From positions 1-9,665 of the forward strand of contig CALGGX010000446.1 in assembly GCA_937916025.1 (NCBI GenBank): DNA of 9,665 bases. The letters run 5' to 3'. The notes beneath the pieces are model-generated. The model had not been told where the DNA came from, ran no database searches, and saw nothing but the letters and a program-made list of their open reading frames with translations. The DNA comes from an uncultured Selenomonadales bacterium. Its GTDB lineage: Bacteria; Bacillota_C; Negativicutes; Selenomonadales; Selenomonadaceae. The position numbers and the translations under genes are program-made. Shown piece after piece: positions 1-6,270 of this stretch (position 1 is its first letter; each line of letters opens with the position of its first letter).

Positions 1-62
1 GCCGTCTTTTCAAACGGCGTCCCACTCGCGTATGTGTAACTTACATTATCTAATTCAATCAT
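1..62 (-). CDS. ecfA2: Energy-coupling factor transporter ATPase, N-terminal fragment (cut by window edge)
   Basis: Reading the minus strand from the ATG at 62-60 gives about 20 codons, open to the window edge, beginning MIELDNVSYTY and continuing with GTPFEKT. This is the usual N-terminus of an ECF-type ABC ATPase: the first beta strand, the aromatic VSYTY that stacks on adenine, and the TPFEK segment typical of EcfA2 just before the Walker A region, which lies outside the window. EcfA2 pairs with EcfA1 and the membrane protein EcfT to power uptake of vitamins or metals through exchangeable S components. A GAGGA lies at 77-73; a TTG at 65 would fit its spacing slightly better than the ATG at 62. 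An in-frame ATG at 95 lacks a ribosome binding site. The gene follows cbiC on the same strand after about 100 bases, so a cobalt-specific CbiO is the alternative. The family call rests on 20 residues only. Confidence 0.72.
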   Translation of the reverse strand, partial: MIELDNVSYTYASGTPFEKT

Positions 63-106
63 CAATTTCGTATCCTCGAAAGAACTAAAAAACATGGCAT
101 TGGCGG

Positions 107-140
107 GCTTCAAAAGAATTAAAAACATGTTTTTGAAAGC
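107..140. repeat. Imperfect AT-rich inverted repeat between cbiC and ecfA2
   Basis: GCTTCAAAA at 107-115 pairs with TTTTGAA plus A-bulge GC at 131-140. The interior contains a perfect 14-base palindrome, AAAAACATGTTTTT (121-134). A direct GGCGGG copy flanks each side (102-107 and 142-147). The element sits 20-50 bases after the cbiC stop, so it may act as a weak terminator or processing hairpin for cbiC, or as an operator for ecfA2. It lacks a GC-rich stem followed by a T-run, so the terminator reading is weak. Confidence 0.35.
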
Positions 141-160
141 AGGCGGGAAGGATTTAATTT

Positions 161-796
161 TCAACTCCGATCATTGTCGAGAAGATAGAGAATCGCATTG
201 ACAGCCGCCGCCGCAATCGGACTGCCGCCCTTCGTCCCTTCAACCGTAATGAACGGAACCGAATCCTGCTCCGCAAGCGCGCGTTTCGAGTCCGCCGCTC
301 CGACAAAGCCGACCGGAATTCCGATCACGACCGCCGGGCGAACCCCCTCTTCTTCGATCAATCGCAAGACTTCAAACAACGCCGTCGGCGCATTGCCGAT
401 TGCAACGATCGCCCCGTCCAATGCATGTTCGAAGGAGCGCATCGCCGCCATCGATCGAGTGACTTTCTCATCGACGGCGATTTTTTTGATCTCGTCGTCC
501 GCCACTCGGCAATGAACTTCACCGCCGAACTTTGCGAGAGTTCGTTTGTTGATCCCCGTCCGAACCATTTCGACGTCCGTGAAAATGTCTCGTCCGTCTT
601 TTATTGCCGACATTGCCGAATCGATCGCCCGCGCATGAATTTTGATCAACGGCGCATAGTATACATCGCCGGACGCATGTATAATTCGCGAGTATACTTT
701 CAATTCTGCCGCCGATAAGTTATAATCGGCAAGGTACGGCGCAATCAATTCCATACTCCGCCGCTCGATTTCTTGCGGGCTCATCAGAAATTCCAT
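161..796 (-). CDS. cbiC: Cobalt-precorrin-8 methylmutase (precorrin-8X methylmutase)
   Basis: CbiC/CobH moves the methyl group from C-11 to C-12 of the corrin ring, converting cobalt-precorrin-8 to cobyrinate in cytosolic (anaerobic-type) cobalamin synthesis. Numbered from the ATG at 796, the 211-residue protein has normal family length. RIIHASGD (37-44) carries the catalytic His40 that protonates the ring. Also present are GNAPTAL (134-140), the glycine-rich GIPVGFVGAADSK (159-171) and GTKGGSPIAAAAVN (187-200), all lining the substrate pocket at the dimer interface. The frame is open up to a GTG at 805, with further ATGs at 802 and 796. The only ribosome binding site, GGAG at 808-805, overlaps the GTG and sits 8 bases from the ATG at 796, so that ATG is preferred. 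It is the only cobalamin-synthesis gene in the window and has no cobalamin riboswitch in the short divergent spacer. The neighbouring ECF ATPase could supply cobalt or corrinoid. Confidence 0.95.
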   Translation of the reverse strand: MEFLMSPQEIERRSMELIAPYLADYNLSAAELKVYSRIIHASGDVYYAPLIKIHARAIDSAMSAIKDGRDIFTDVEMVRTGINKRTLAKFGGEVHCRVADDEIKKIAVDEKVTRSMAAMRSFEHALDGAIVAIGNAPTALFEVLRLIEEEGVRPAVVIGIPVGFVGAADSKRALAEQDSVPFITVEGTKGGSPIAAAAVNAILYLLDNDRS

Positions 797-827
797 CGTC
801 ATCACTCCAAGAAAATTTTTCGCCGCA

Positions 828-856
828 AATATACAACATCAATCGGCAATGCGCAA
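828..856 (-). promoter_or_regulatory. Probable sigma-70-type promoter of cbiC
   Basis: On the minus strand TTGCGC (856-851) is followed by exactly 17 bases and then TATATT (833-828), 5 of 6 matches to the -10 consensus but only 3 of 6 for the -35. The predicted start of transcription near 820 gives a leader of about 25 bases before the cbiC ATG at 796. The element lies in the 74-83-base divergent spacer shared with the glutamine synthetase gene. No equally good plus-strand promoter was found in the same spacer. Confidence 0.5.
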
Positions 857-879
857 TCATTAATCGACGAGGTGAAACC

Positions 880-2763
880 ATGGCAGATTTGCTTTACACA
901 ATCAAGGCGAACACGCCGCGCGAAGAGATCATCAAACAGCTTCGCGAACATCCCGAGATCAAATTCGTCTCGCTGGTCGGCATCGACATGGCGAGCAACG
1001 ACACGGATGAAAAAATTCCAATCCGAGTTTTTTTGAAAGACATGGACGATTTTTATTCCGGCGCGGCGGTGCAAACCGACGGTTCGAGTGTCGTGTTGCC
1101 GGGCATCGCGACCATCAACAACGCTAAAGTCGACATGCCGATCGATCCGAATGTCAATTGGTTTGTCGATTACAACTTCGAGCATTACGACGAGTCGACG
1201 AATCGCCCGGTCGGCACGCTCCGAATTCCGAGCTTCATCACTCATGAAGGCAGACGCGTCGACAGCCGCGCGGTGCTGACCGATACTCTTGCTTATGTCA
1301 AACGCGAATTGATTGAGCTGTTTCATTCGCATCCGAACATTGACGGGCTCGAGATCAGCGGCAATGACATCGTCGATTTGGTGTTCACTTCGGCTACGGA
1401 GCTTGAGTTTTGGGTAAAAACTCCGCTCGACGAAGCGGCAATCGAAGAGATGAGCGCGTCTCAAGTCATGCAGGAACAGTATTGGCAGAGAACGCACGGC
1501 GCGGTTCGTTGCGCGCTCGAGCAGTCGATCCTCGAGCTCGACAAGTACGGCTTCAATGTCGAAATGGGGCATAAAGAAGTCGGCGGATTGAAGGCGCAAA
1601 TCGACGAGAGCGGGCATATGACGCATGTTTGCGAGCAATTGGAGATCGATTGGCGATTCGACAATGCGGTGCAGGCGGCGGATAATGAGATCATCGTTCG
1701 GACGGTCGTCAAGGAGATTTTCCGCGCGAACGGTTTGGAAGTTTCATTCAAGGCGAAGCCGATGATCGGCTTGGCGGGCAACGGCGAGCACACGCATATC
1801 GGCTTGGCGGCGATCACCGCCGACGGCAAATTGCATAATCTCTTCGCCGCGAAAAATCCGACGGTCGATTTCATGAACGCGATCGGCTACGGCGCGATCA
1901 TGGGCATTTTGAAGAATTACGAAGTGATTAATCCGTTCGTGAGCGCGACGAATGACTCGCTCAATCGGCTGAAGCCGGGCTTTGAAGCACCGGTGTGCAT
2001 CGTTACTTCGCTCGGGCACTCGCCGAAAATTCCGAGCCGCAATCGGACGATTTTGATCGGTCTGATCCGCGACATCAACAATCCGATGGCAACGCGCTTT
2101 GAATTGCGTTCATGCAATCCGTACACAAATACATATCTCGTGCTGGCGGCGGCGTATTCGGCACTGCTCGACGGAGTCCGCGCGGCGATCGATCATTCGA
2201 CTCGGGAGTTGCTCGCGGAGTTGAGTAAAGAGGCGGGGCAGTCGGGCTTTTATCTCGAGCGCAATCGGAAATATCGGAGCGAAAAAGACGTGTTTGAAGA
2301 CTACACGGCGGCGGAGCGCGATAAATTGTTCGGCAAACCGCCGGCAACAGTCTGGGAGAACATGAATGCGCTCGATCAATATCCGGAAAAAGTCCGAGTG
2401 ATCACGTCCGGCGGCGCGCTTCGGGAGCAAATCATCAACGCCTTCAAAACGGGCGCGCTGTTGCGTTGGAAGACGGAATTGATCGCGCGGATATTGCCGG
2501 AAATGCGCAAAGTCGTTCGCCGCTCGCGCAAGATCGATTCGGATTTCAAAACCGATCTGGATTCGTACAATTGGAATAAAATCGCCGAGCTCCGCGCGGA
2601 ACTGGCAAAAGATTCGATCGACAAAAAATCACTGTTCACGCGTCTGACGAATGCGCTCAACTCGAAAGATTATGCGGCGGCATCGGCATTGCAAGTCGAG
2701 ATTTACAACAAAGTCGAAGAGCTGAAGCATCTCTACGACGCGTATGAAAGGAACATCATTTAA
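880..2763 (+). CDS. Glutamine synthetase, long form with C-terminal extension
   Basis: This is a 627-residue member of the glutamine synthetase family (glutamate + NH3 + ATP to glutamine), cytosolic. Visible family motifs in order: beta-grasp element with DGSS (67-70); metal-ligand segment TELEF (173-177, Glu174/Glu176); the H-K-E-V glycine-rich loop (231-236) followed by IDESGH; the ADNE helix (267-270); the ATP signature KPMIGLAGNGEHTH (293-306); the glutamate-binding NRLKPGFEAP (362-371); and FELRSCNPYTNTYLVLAA (407-424). Typical GSI is about 440-470 residues. The excess lies in enlarged loops and a charged helical C-terminal segment of about 120 residues (roughly 505-627). No NLYxLP adenylylation motif is seen after the CNPYTN segment, so GlnE-type control is not expected. 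It is not classic GSIII, whose signatures are missing. GAGGTG (869-874) supports the ATG at 880. The stop overlaps the metI start, tying it to an amino-acid transporter. Whether it makes glutamine or another gamma-glutamyl amide is not settled by sequence. Confidence 0.93.
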   Translation: MADLLYTIKANTPREEIIKQLREHPEIKFVSLVGIDMASNDTDEKIPIRVFLKDMDDFYSGAAVQTDGSSVVLPGIATINNAKVDMPIDPNVNWFVDYNFEHYDESTNRPVGTLRIPSFITHEGRRVDSRAVLTDTLAYVKRELIELFHSHPNIDGLEISGNDIVDLVFTSATELEFWVKTPLDEAAIEEMSASQVMQEQYWQRTHGAVRCALEQSILELDKYGFNVEMGHKEVGGLKAQIDESGHMTHVCEQLEIDWRFDNAVQAADNEIIVRTVVKEIFRANGLEVSFKAKPMIGLAGNGEHTHIGLAAITADGKLHNLFAAKNPTVDFMNAIGYGAIMGILKNYEVINPFVSATNDSLNRLKPGFEAPVCIVTSLGHSPKIPSRNRTILIGLIRDINNPMATRFELRSCNPYTNTYLVLAAAYSALLDGVRAAIDHSTRELLAELSKEAGQSGFYLERNRKYRSEKDVFEDYTAAERDKLFGKPPATVWENMNALDQYPEKVRVITSGGALREQIINAFKTGALLRWKTELIARILPEMRKVVRRSRKIDSDFKTDLDSYNWNKIAELRAELAKDSIDKKSLFTRLTNALNSKDYAAASALQVEIYNKVEELKHLYDAYERNII

Positions 2764-3413
2764 TGGCAGAGAGTCTTCCGCTGTTGACAAAAGCTCTCGG
2801 CGAGACGGTGTACATGGTGGTTGTGTCGATGGCGATCGCGACGGCAATCGGAGTACCGCTCGGCGTTTTGCTGAATGTCACGTCCGGCGGTCAGATTTTG
2901 GAGAGTCCGACATTCAATCGCGTGATCGGTTCGATCGTCAATGCAATCCGCTCGATCCCTTTCATCATTCTGATGGTGGCGATCATTCCCTTGACGCGAT
3001 TTCTGGTCGGAACGGCAATCGGAACGACGGCGGCAATGGTGCCGCTCGTGATTGCGTCCGTCCCCTTCATCGGACGCCAAGTCGAGACTTCGCTGAAGGA
3101 AGTGCCGTACGGTTTGATCGAAGCGGCATTGTCGATGGGCGCGACGCCGCTTCAGATCATCACGCGCGTGTTGTTGCCGGAATCGATGCCGTCGATCGTG
3201 GCGCAATTGACGACGGTGATCATCGCGCTGGTCGGAGAATCGGCAATGGCGGGAGCAATCGGCGGCGGCGGGCTCGGCGATCTCGCGATCCGTTACGGCT
3301 ATCAACGCTTCCGCCCCGATATCATGCTCGCAACCGTCGTGATATTGATCGTGCTCGTTCAGCTCGTTCAATTCGCGGGCAATACGCTCGCCGCTTCGCT
3401 CAACAAAAAATGA
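2763..3413 (+). CDS. metI: D-methionine-type ABC transporter permease
   Basis: The 216-residue inner-membrane permease of the MetNIQ (methionine uptake) family has normal length and about five hydrophobic segments: roughly 14-38, 54-80, 85-103, 147-165 and 187-206. The cytoplasmic EAA loop that docks on the ATPase is clear: EAALSMGATPLQIITRVLLP, residues 120-139, followed by the family's GESAMAGAIGGGGLGDLAIRYGY (158-180). Translation is coupled to glutamine synthetase: the stop TAA (2761-2763) and the ATG (2763-2765) share one base, with AAAGGA at 2747-2752 inside the upstream gene as ribosome binding site. The matching ATPase gene metN, normally the first gene of the operon, is not in the window, so the permease must use an ATPase encoded elsewhere or a shared one. 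Substrate could be methionine or another amino acid; homology alone does not fix it. Confidence 0.94.
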   Translation: MAESLPLLTKALGETVYMVVVSMAIATAIGVPLGVLLNVTSGGQILESPTFNRVIGSIVNAIRSIPFIILMVAIIPLTRFLVGTAIGTTAAMVPLVIASVPFIGRQVETSLKEVPYGLIEAALSMGATPLQIITRVLLPESMPSIVAQLTTVIIALVGESAMAGAIGGGGLGDLAIRYGYQRFRPDIMLATVVILIVLVQLVQFAGNTLAASLNKK

Positions 3414-3418
3414 CTTGC

Positions 3419-3447
3419 TTGACGAATATGTTGCTCGGCGATAAAAT
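3419..3447 (+). promoter_or_regulatory. Sigma-70-type promoter for metQ
   Basis: TTGACG (3419-3424), a 17-base spacer and TAAAAT (3442-3447) match the consensus at 5 of 6 positions in each box. Transcription would begin near 3454, about 30 bases before the metQ ATG. The box begins only six bases after the metI stop, so metQ can be made in excess of the permease, which suits the higher stoichiometry of a substrate-binding lipoprotein. No S-box or T-box leader fits in the remaining space. Confidence 0.68.
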
Positions 3448-3485
3448 ACGCGTTGTTTTAATTTGACTTACAGGAGGAGTCCTTG

Positions 3486-4313
3486 ATGAAAAAACTCTTG
3501 GCAGCAGCCGCCTCTTTAATGACAGCCGCAATGTTGTTCGCCGGTTGCGGCGGCGGAGGAGATCAACCCGCCGAAAAATCCGCAAAGGAAACTGCAACGA
3601 TCAAGATCGGCGCGACGCCCGTGCCGCATGCGGAAATTCTCGAAGAAATCAAACCCGCGCTCGATTCCGAAGGGGTTAAGCTCGATATCGTCGAGTTCAG
3701 CGACTACGTCCAGCCGAACATTGCGCTCAACGACAAAGAACTCGACGCGAATTTCTTCCAGCATAAGCCGTATCTCGACAACTTCGTCACTGAGCACAAA
3801 GAGATGAAGCTCAAAGATGCGGCGGGCATTCACATCGAGCCGATGGGAGTGTATTCGCGCAAGATCAAAAACCTTGACGATCTCGCCGACGGCGCGCAGA
3901 TTGCAATTCCGAACGATCCGACCAACGGCGGACGCGCATTGCTTCTGCTCGCCAAAGCCGGAATCATCACGTTGAAAGACGGCACCGGAGCAGAGGCGAC
4001 CGTTCAGGATATTGCCGAGAATCCGAAAAACATCGTTCTGCAGGAAGTTGAAGCCGCGCAATTGCCGCGTACTCTCGAAGACGTTGACGCCGCCGTCATC
4101 AACACGAATTTTGCAATGCAGGCGGATCTCGTGCCGACAAAAGACGCGCTCTTCATTGAAGACAGCACCTCGCCTTATGTCAACATTCTGGTCGTGCGCG
4201 AAGGCGATGAGTCGCGTGCGGAAATTCAGACGCTCATCAAAACTCTCAAATCCGACACGGTCAAAAACTTCATCAACGAAAAGTATAAAGGCGCGATTGT
4301 TGCCGCATTTTGA
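3486..4313 (+). CDS. metQ: NlpA/MetQ family methionine-binding lipoprotein
   Basis: This 275-residue substrate-binding protein captures methionine-like ligands outside the membrane and delivers them to MetI. The N-terminus is a lipoprotein signal: MKKLL, a hydrophobic core, then the lipobox LFAGC with Cys21 as the acylated residue, followed by a flexible Gly-rich and charged linker to about residue 38. The mature part shows the family's IKIGATPVPHAEIL start, the ANFFQHKPYLDNF segment, YSRKIKNLDDL, the ligand-loop IPNDPTNGGRALLLL and NTNFAMQA, all characteristic of the NLPA fold. AGGAGG at 3472-3477 lies 8 bases before the ATG at 3486. A TTG at 3483 extends the frame by one codon but is less likely. 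It has its own promoter and a terminator, so it can be transcribed alone. The substrate is inferred from the family. Confidence 0.95.
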   Translation: MKKLLAAAASLMTAAMLFAGCGGGGDQPAEKSAKETATIKIGATPVPHAEILEEIKPALDSEGVKLDIVEFSDYVQPNIALNDKELDANFFQHKPYLDNFVTEHKEMKLKDAAGIHIEPMGVYSRKIKNLDDLADGAQIAIPNDPTNGGRALLLLAKAGIITLKDGTGAEATVQDIAENPKNIVLQEVEAAQLPRTLEDVDAAVINTNFAMQADLVPTKDALFIEDSTSPYVNILVVREGDESRAEIQTLIKTLKSDTVKNFINEKYKGAIVAAF

Positions 4314-4337
4314 TTGATTATCGAAAACAATTCCAAT

Positions 4338-4368
4338 CCCGTTGTCGCAGGACGCGGGTAATTTTTTT
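4338..4368 (+). terminator. Rho-independent terminator after metQ
   Basis: A CCCG (4338-4341) / CGGG (4355-4358) stem continues, after a small internal bulge, into GTC (4344-4346) / GAC (4351-4353) with a GCAG loop. TAA and seven T residues (4362-4368) follow immediately. It lies 25 bases beyond the metQ stop. The T-run ends only two bases before the secG ribosome binding site, so the terminator forms most of the secG leader. Any secG promoter must lie inside the metQ 3' region, or else secG depends on read-through. Confidence 0.68.
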
Positions 4369-4383
4369 GAGGAGGAATGAATT

Positions 4384-4611
4384 TTGCTGACGGCATTGAT
4401 GGTACTCGACGCAATCGTGGCGATCATTCTGATCGGAGTGATTCTCGGTCAGGAACCGAAATCGGCGGGAATGGGCGGAATGGACGGCGGCGGCGATACC
4501 GTCTTCAGCGGCAAAGCACGCGGCATGGACGCCTTCCTCGCAAAATTGACGATTGTATTCGGCGTTTTCTTCGCCGTGATCACGTTGGTTATTGCGAAAA
4601 TCACGGCTTGA
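4384..4611 (+). CDS. secG: Preprotein translocase subunit SecG
   Basis: SecG is the small membrane subunit that assists SecYE and SecA in protein export. The 75-residue protein has the standard topology: first membrane helix at 4-21 (LMVLDAIVAIILIGVIL), a cytoplasmic glycine-rich loop with KSAGMGG and the family-typical KARGMDAFLAKLT (44-56), and a second helix at 56-72. The start codon is TTG at 4384, set by GGAGG at 4371-4375 with an 8-base spacer. An ATG at 4378 is only 2 bases from the site and in the wrong frame. The esterase gene follows after 21 bases. The pair secG-est is the standard beginning of the secG-est-rnr-smpB cluster of Bacillota, which supports both identifications. Confidence 0.93.
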   Translation: MLTALMVLDAIVAIILIGVILGQEPKSAGMGGMDGGGDTVFSGKARGMDAFLAKLTIVFGVFFAVITLVIAKITA

Positions 4612-4632
4612 CTGTTCTCGAGGACGACGATC

Positions 4633-5370
4633 ATGATAATTTCCGGTGCCGAAAGTTTTTTGTTGAAAGGCAGCGCGCGCGGAGTTTTGTTGATCCACGG
4701 CTTTACGGGCAATCCGGCAGAATTGCGATTGCTCGGAGAATTTCTGAATGCGCGCGGGTTGACGGTACTTTGTATGCGACTTGCCGGTCACGCTACGCAA
4801 GTCGGAGATTTGCTCAGAATGACGCGCGCGGATTGGTTAAACAGCGTGCTCGACGGCGTTTCGATCTTGCGCGGCTTATGCGGCGATATTTCGGTCGTCG
4901 GTCATTCGATGGGCGGGCTTTTGGCATTGCAATTGTCGATTGTTGAAAAAGTCGAGCGACTGGTGACGATGGCGGCTCCGATCTTCATCAATGACGCAAT
5001 GCGATTGAATGAATTGCCGCCGCGAGAAATGTGCGGCACTTTGGTCGTCAACAAACTTCGGCGATCGCTGAAAGATGTTCCGCGCGGAGTGAATGAAGCA
5101 TATCGCCGAATGCCGTTGCGGAGTGTTCACGAATTGGTTGACGCAATCGAAGAGACAAAAAAAATTCTCGCCGAAATTCGGACGCCGATATTGATCATGC
5201 ATGGAATGGAAGATCACACGGCGCGCTTTTCGAGTGCGAGATACATTTACGATCGGGTGTCGTCGAATGAGAAAGAACTGATGTTGTTCGAGAGCATGGG
5301 GCATTTGATGCCGCTGAAGGAAGGACGCGAGAAAGTTTTCGAGTCGACGGCGGCATTTCTTCAGAGATGA
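4633..5370 (+). CDS. est: Alpha/beta-hydrolase carboxylesterase (Est30/YvaK-like)
   Basis: This 245-residue cytosolic serine hydrolase cleaves short-chain carboxylic esters in vitro in characterised relatives; its natural substrate is unknown. Visible features: the oxyanion-hole HGFTG (22-26), the nucleophile elbow GHSMGG (90-95) with Ser92, an acid residue Asp194 in IMHGMEDHTA, and the catalytic His224 in SMGHLMP. The small cap between about 115 and 165 and the overall length match the Est30 family closely. GAGGA at 4620-4624 with an 8-base spacer sets the ATG at 4633. It is co-transcribed with secG (21-base gap). The usual downstream genes rnr and smpB are missing. Instead the 3' end overlaps by 10 bases the end of a convergent radical SAM gene, with no terminator between them. 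Confidence 0.92.
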   Translation: MIISGAESFLLKGSARGVLLIHGFTGNPAELRLLGEFLNARGLTVLCMRLAGHATQVGDLLRMTRADWLNSVLDGVSILRGLCGDISVVGHSMGGLLALQLSIVEKVERLVTMAAPIFINDAMRLNELPPREMCGTLVVNKLRRSLKDVPRGVNEAYRRMPLRSVHELVDAIEETKKILAEIRTPILIMHGMEDHTARFSSARYIYDRVSSNEKELMLFESMGHLMPLKEGREKVFESTAAFLQR

Positions 5371-6257
5371 TCGCGGCGGAAAGTTCGGCTGAAGAGTTCT
5401 TCGTCAATATTGTCGATGGCGTATTGCAGGCGATCGAGCATGGCTTTTCTGCTCTTGCCGATAAATCCCGCAATCCGAACCGAGTTGAGTGAATGCGCCG
5501 CCCAAAAATACATTGAAGGCAAATTCAACCGCTCGAGGAACAGCTTCTCCTCCGAGAGAATTTCCTTCTCGCCGGCGAGAGTGAATCGCCCGGCTTTGAC
5601 GTCGGCTTCAAGATCGGTGCCGGGGAAGACCGAGATCGTCGTCAACAAAACCATCGCCGGTTTGATCTCGTTGATCAACTCCGCCGTCGCGAGTGCATGT
5701 TCTTCGCCGCGACCTTTGCCTGCCGCACCCGTCATCAGCAATGACATATGTCGCATTCCGATCGAGTTGAGTCGCGCGCATTGCCGACGAACGTCATCGA
5801 CTGTGTTGCCCTTGTTGAGAAATTTCAGCACATCGTCGAGTCCGCTCTCGACGCCGACGTACAGTTCGTTGACGCCGAGCTCGCGCAGTCGTTTCAATTG
5901 CGCGTCCGTCTTCGACATGATATTTCGGACTGCCGCATACATCGTCACGGTTTGAATTGCCGGGAAATATCGGCGAATGAGATCGATGACGACTTCGAGG
6001 CGCGATGCCGAGATCGCAAACGGATCGGCTCCGACGAGATAAATGCGCTCGATCTGATCTGCATAGACGCCGTTGACGCGATACATTTCAGTCAACCACG
6101 CCTCGATCTCGTCCGATGACAGCATCCTGAATTTCACGCCGCGATACATATTGCAGAATCGGCAGGTATTATGCGAACAGCCTTCAGTCACCGGCAACAG
6201 CAAAGTATTTGCTTCGACCGGCGGGCGGTAAACCGTTCCGTTATATTCCAATTCCAT
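5361..6257 (-). CDS. Radical SAM protein (Elp3/COG1032-like), second copy of a tandem pair
   Basis: This 298-residue protein has a radical SAM core that should bind a 4Fe-4S cluster and cleave S-adenosylmethionine. The cluster motif is GCSHNTCRFCNMY: Cys27, Cys32 and Cys35, i.e. CX4CX2C, a spacing seen in this subgroup rather than the common CX3CX2C. Further family features are RPPVEANTLLLPVTEG before the motif, YLVGADPFA (SAM-binding GGE-like region), LYVGVESGLDDVL (barrel strand with the conserved VESG) and SVFPGTDL. The C-terminus FWAAHSLNSVRIAG... KAML also recurs in these proteins. No B12-binding, SPASM or TRAM domain is present. AAGGAG at 6272-6267 overlaps the stop of the upstream gene, and the ATG at 6257 follows after 9 bases, so the two are an operon. 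Substrate and reaction are unknown. It resembles the neighbouring gene throughout, pointing to an old duplication. Confidence 0.9.
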   Translation of the reverse strand: MELEYNGTVYRPPVEANTLLLPVTEGCSHNTCRFCNMYRGVKFRMLSSDEIEAWLTEMYRVNGVYADQIERIYLVGADPFAISASRLEVVIDLIRRYFPAIQTVTMYAAVRNIMSKTDAQLKRLRELGVNELYVGVESGLDDVLKFLNKGNTVDDVRRQCARLNSIGMRHMSLLMTGAAGKGRGEEHALATAELINEIKPAMVLLTTISVFPGTDLEADVKAGRFTLAGEKEILSEEKLFLERLNLPSMYFWAAHSLNSVRIAGFIGKSRKAMLDRLQYAIDNIDEELFSRTFRRDHL

Positions 6258-6270
6258 TGTTTGACACTCC

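Noticed and set aside
806..879. Possible cobalamin riboswitch in front of cbiC
   Set aside because: The divergent spacer is under 85 bases and lacks the conserved B12-box, far too short for the roughly 200-base element.
802..1638. Long open frame on the minus strand opposite glutamine synthetase (and similar ones at 2760-3371, 3516-4427 and 8700-9524)
   Set aside because: They lie wholly antisense to well-supported genes, have arginine/histidine-rich, motif-free translations and no ribosome binding sites. They follow from the codon bias of the sense genes.
2744..3466. A 240-residue plus-strand frame overlapping metI
   Set aside because: It is out of frame with metI, is low-complexity Arg/Asp/Gly-rich and resembles nothing; metI itself is unmistakable.
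4377..4946. Plus-strand frame starting near an ATG at 4378 beside the secG ribosome binding site
   Set aside because: The spacing to GGAGG is only 2 bases and the translation is meaningless, whereas the TTG frame gives a clear SecG.
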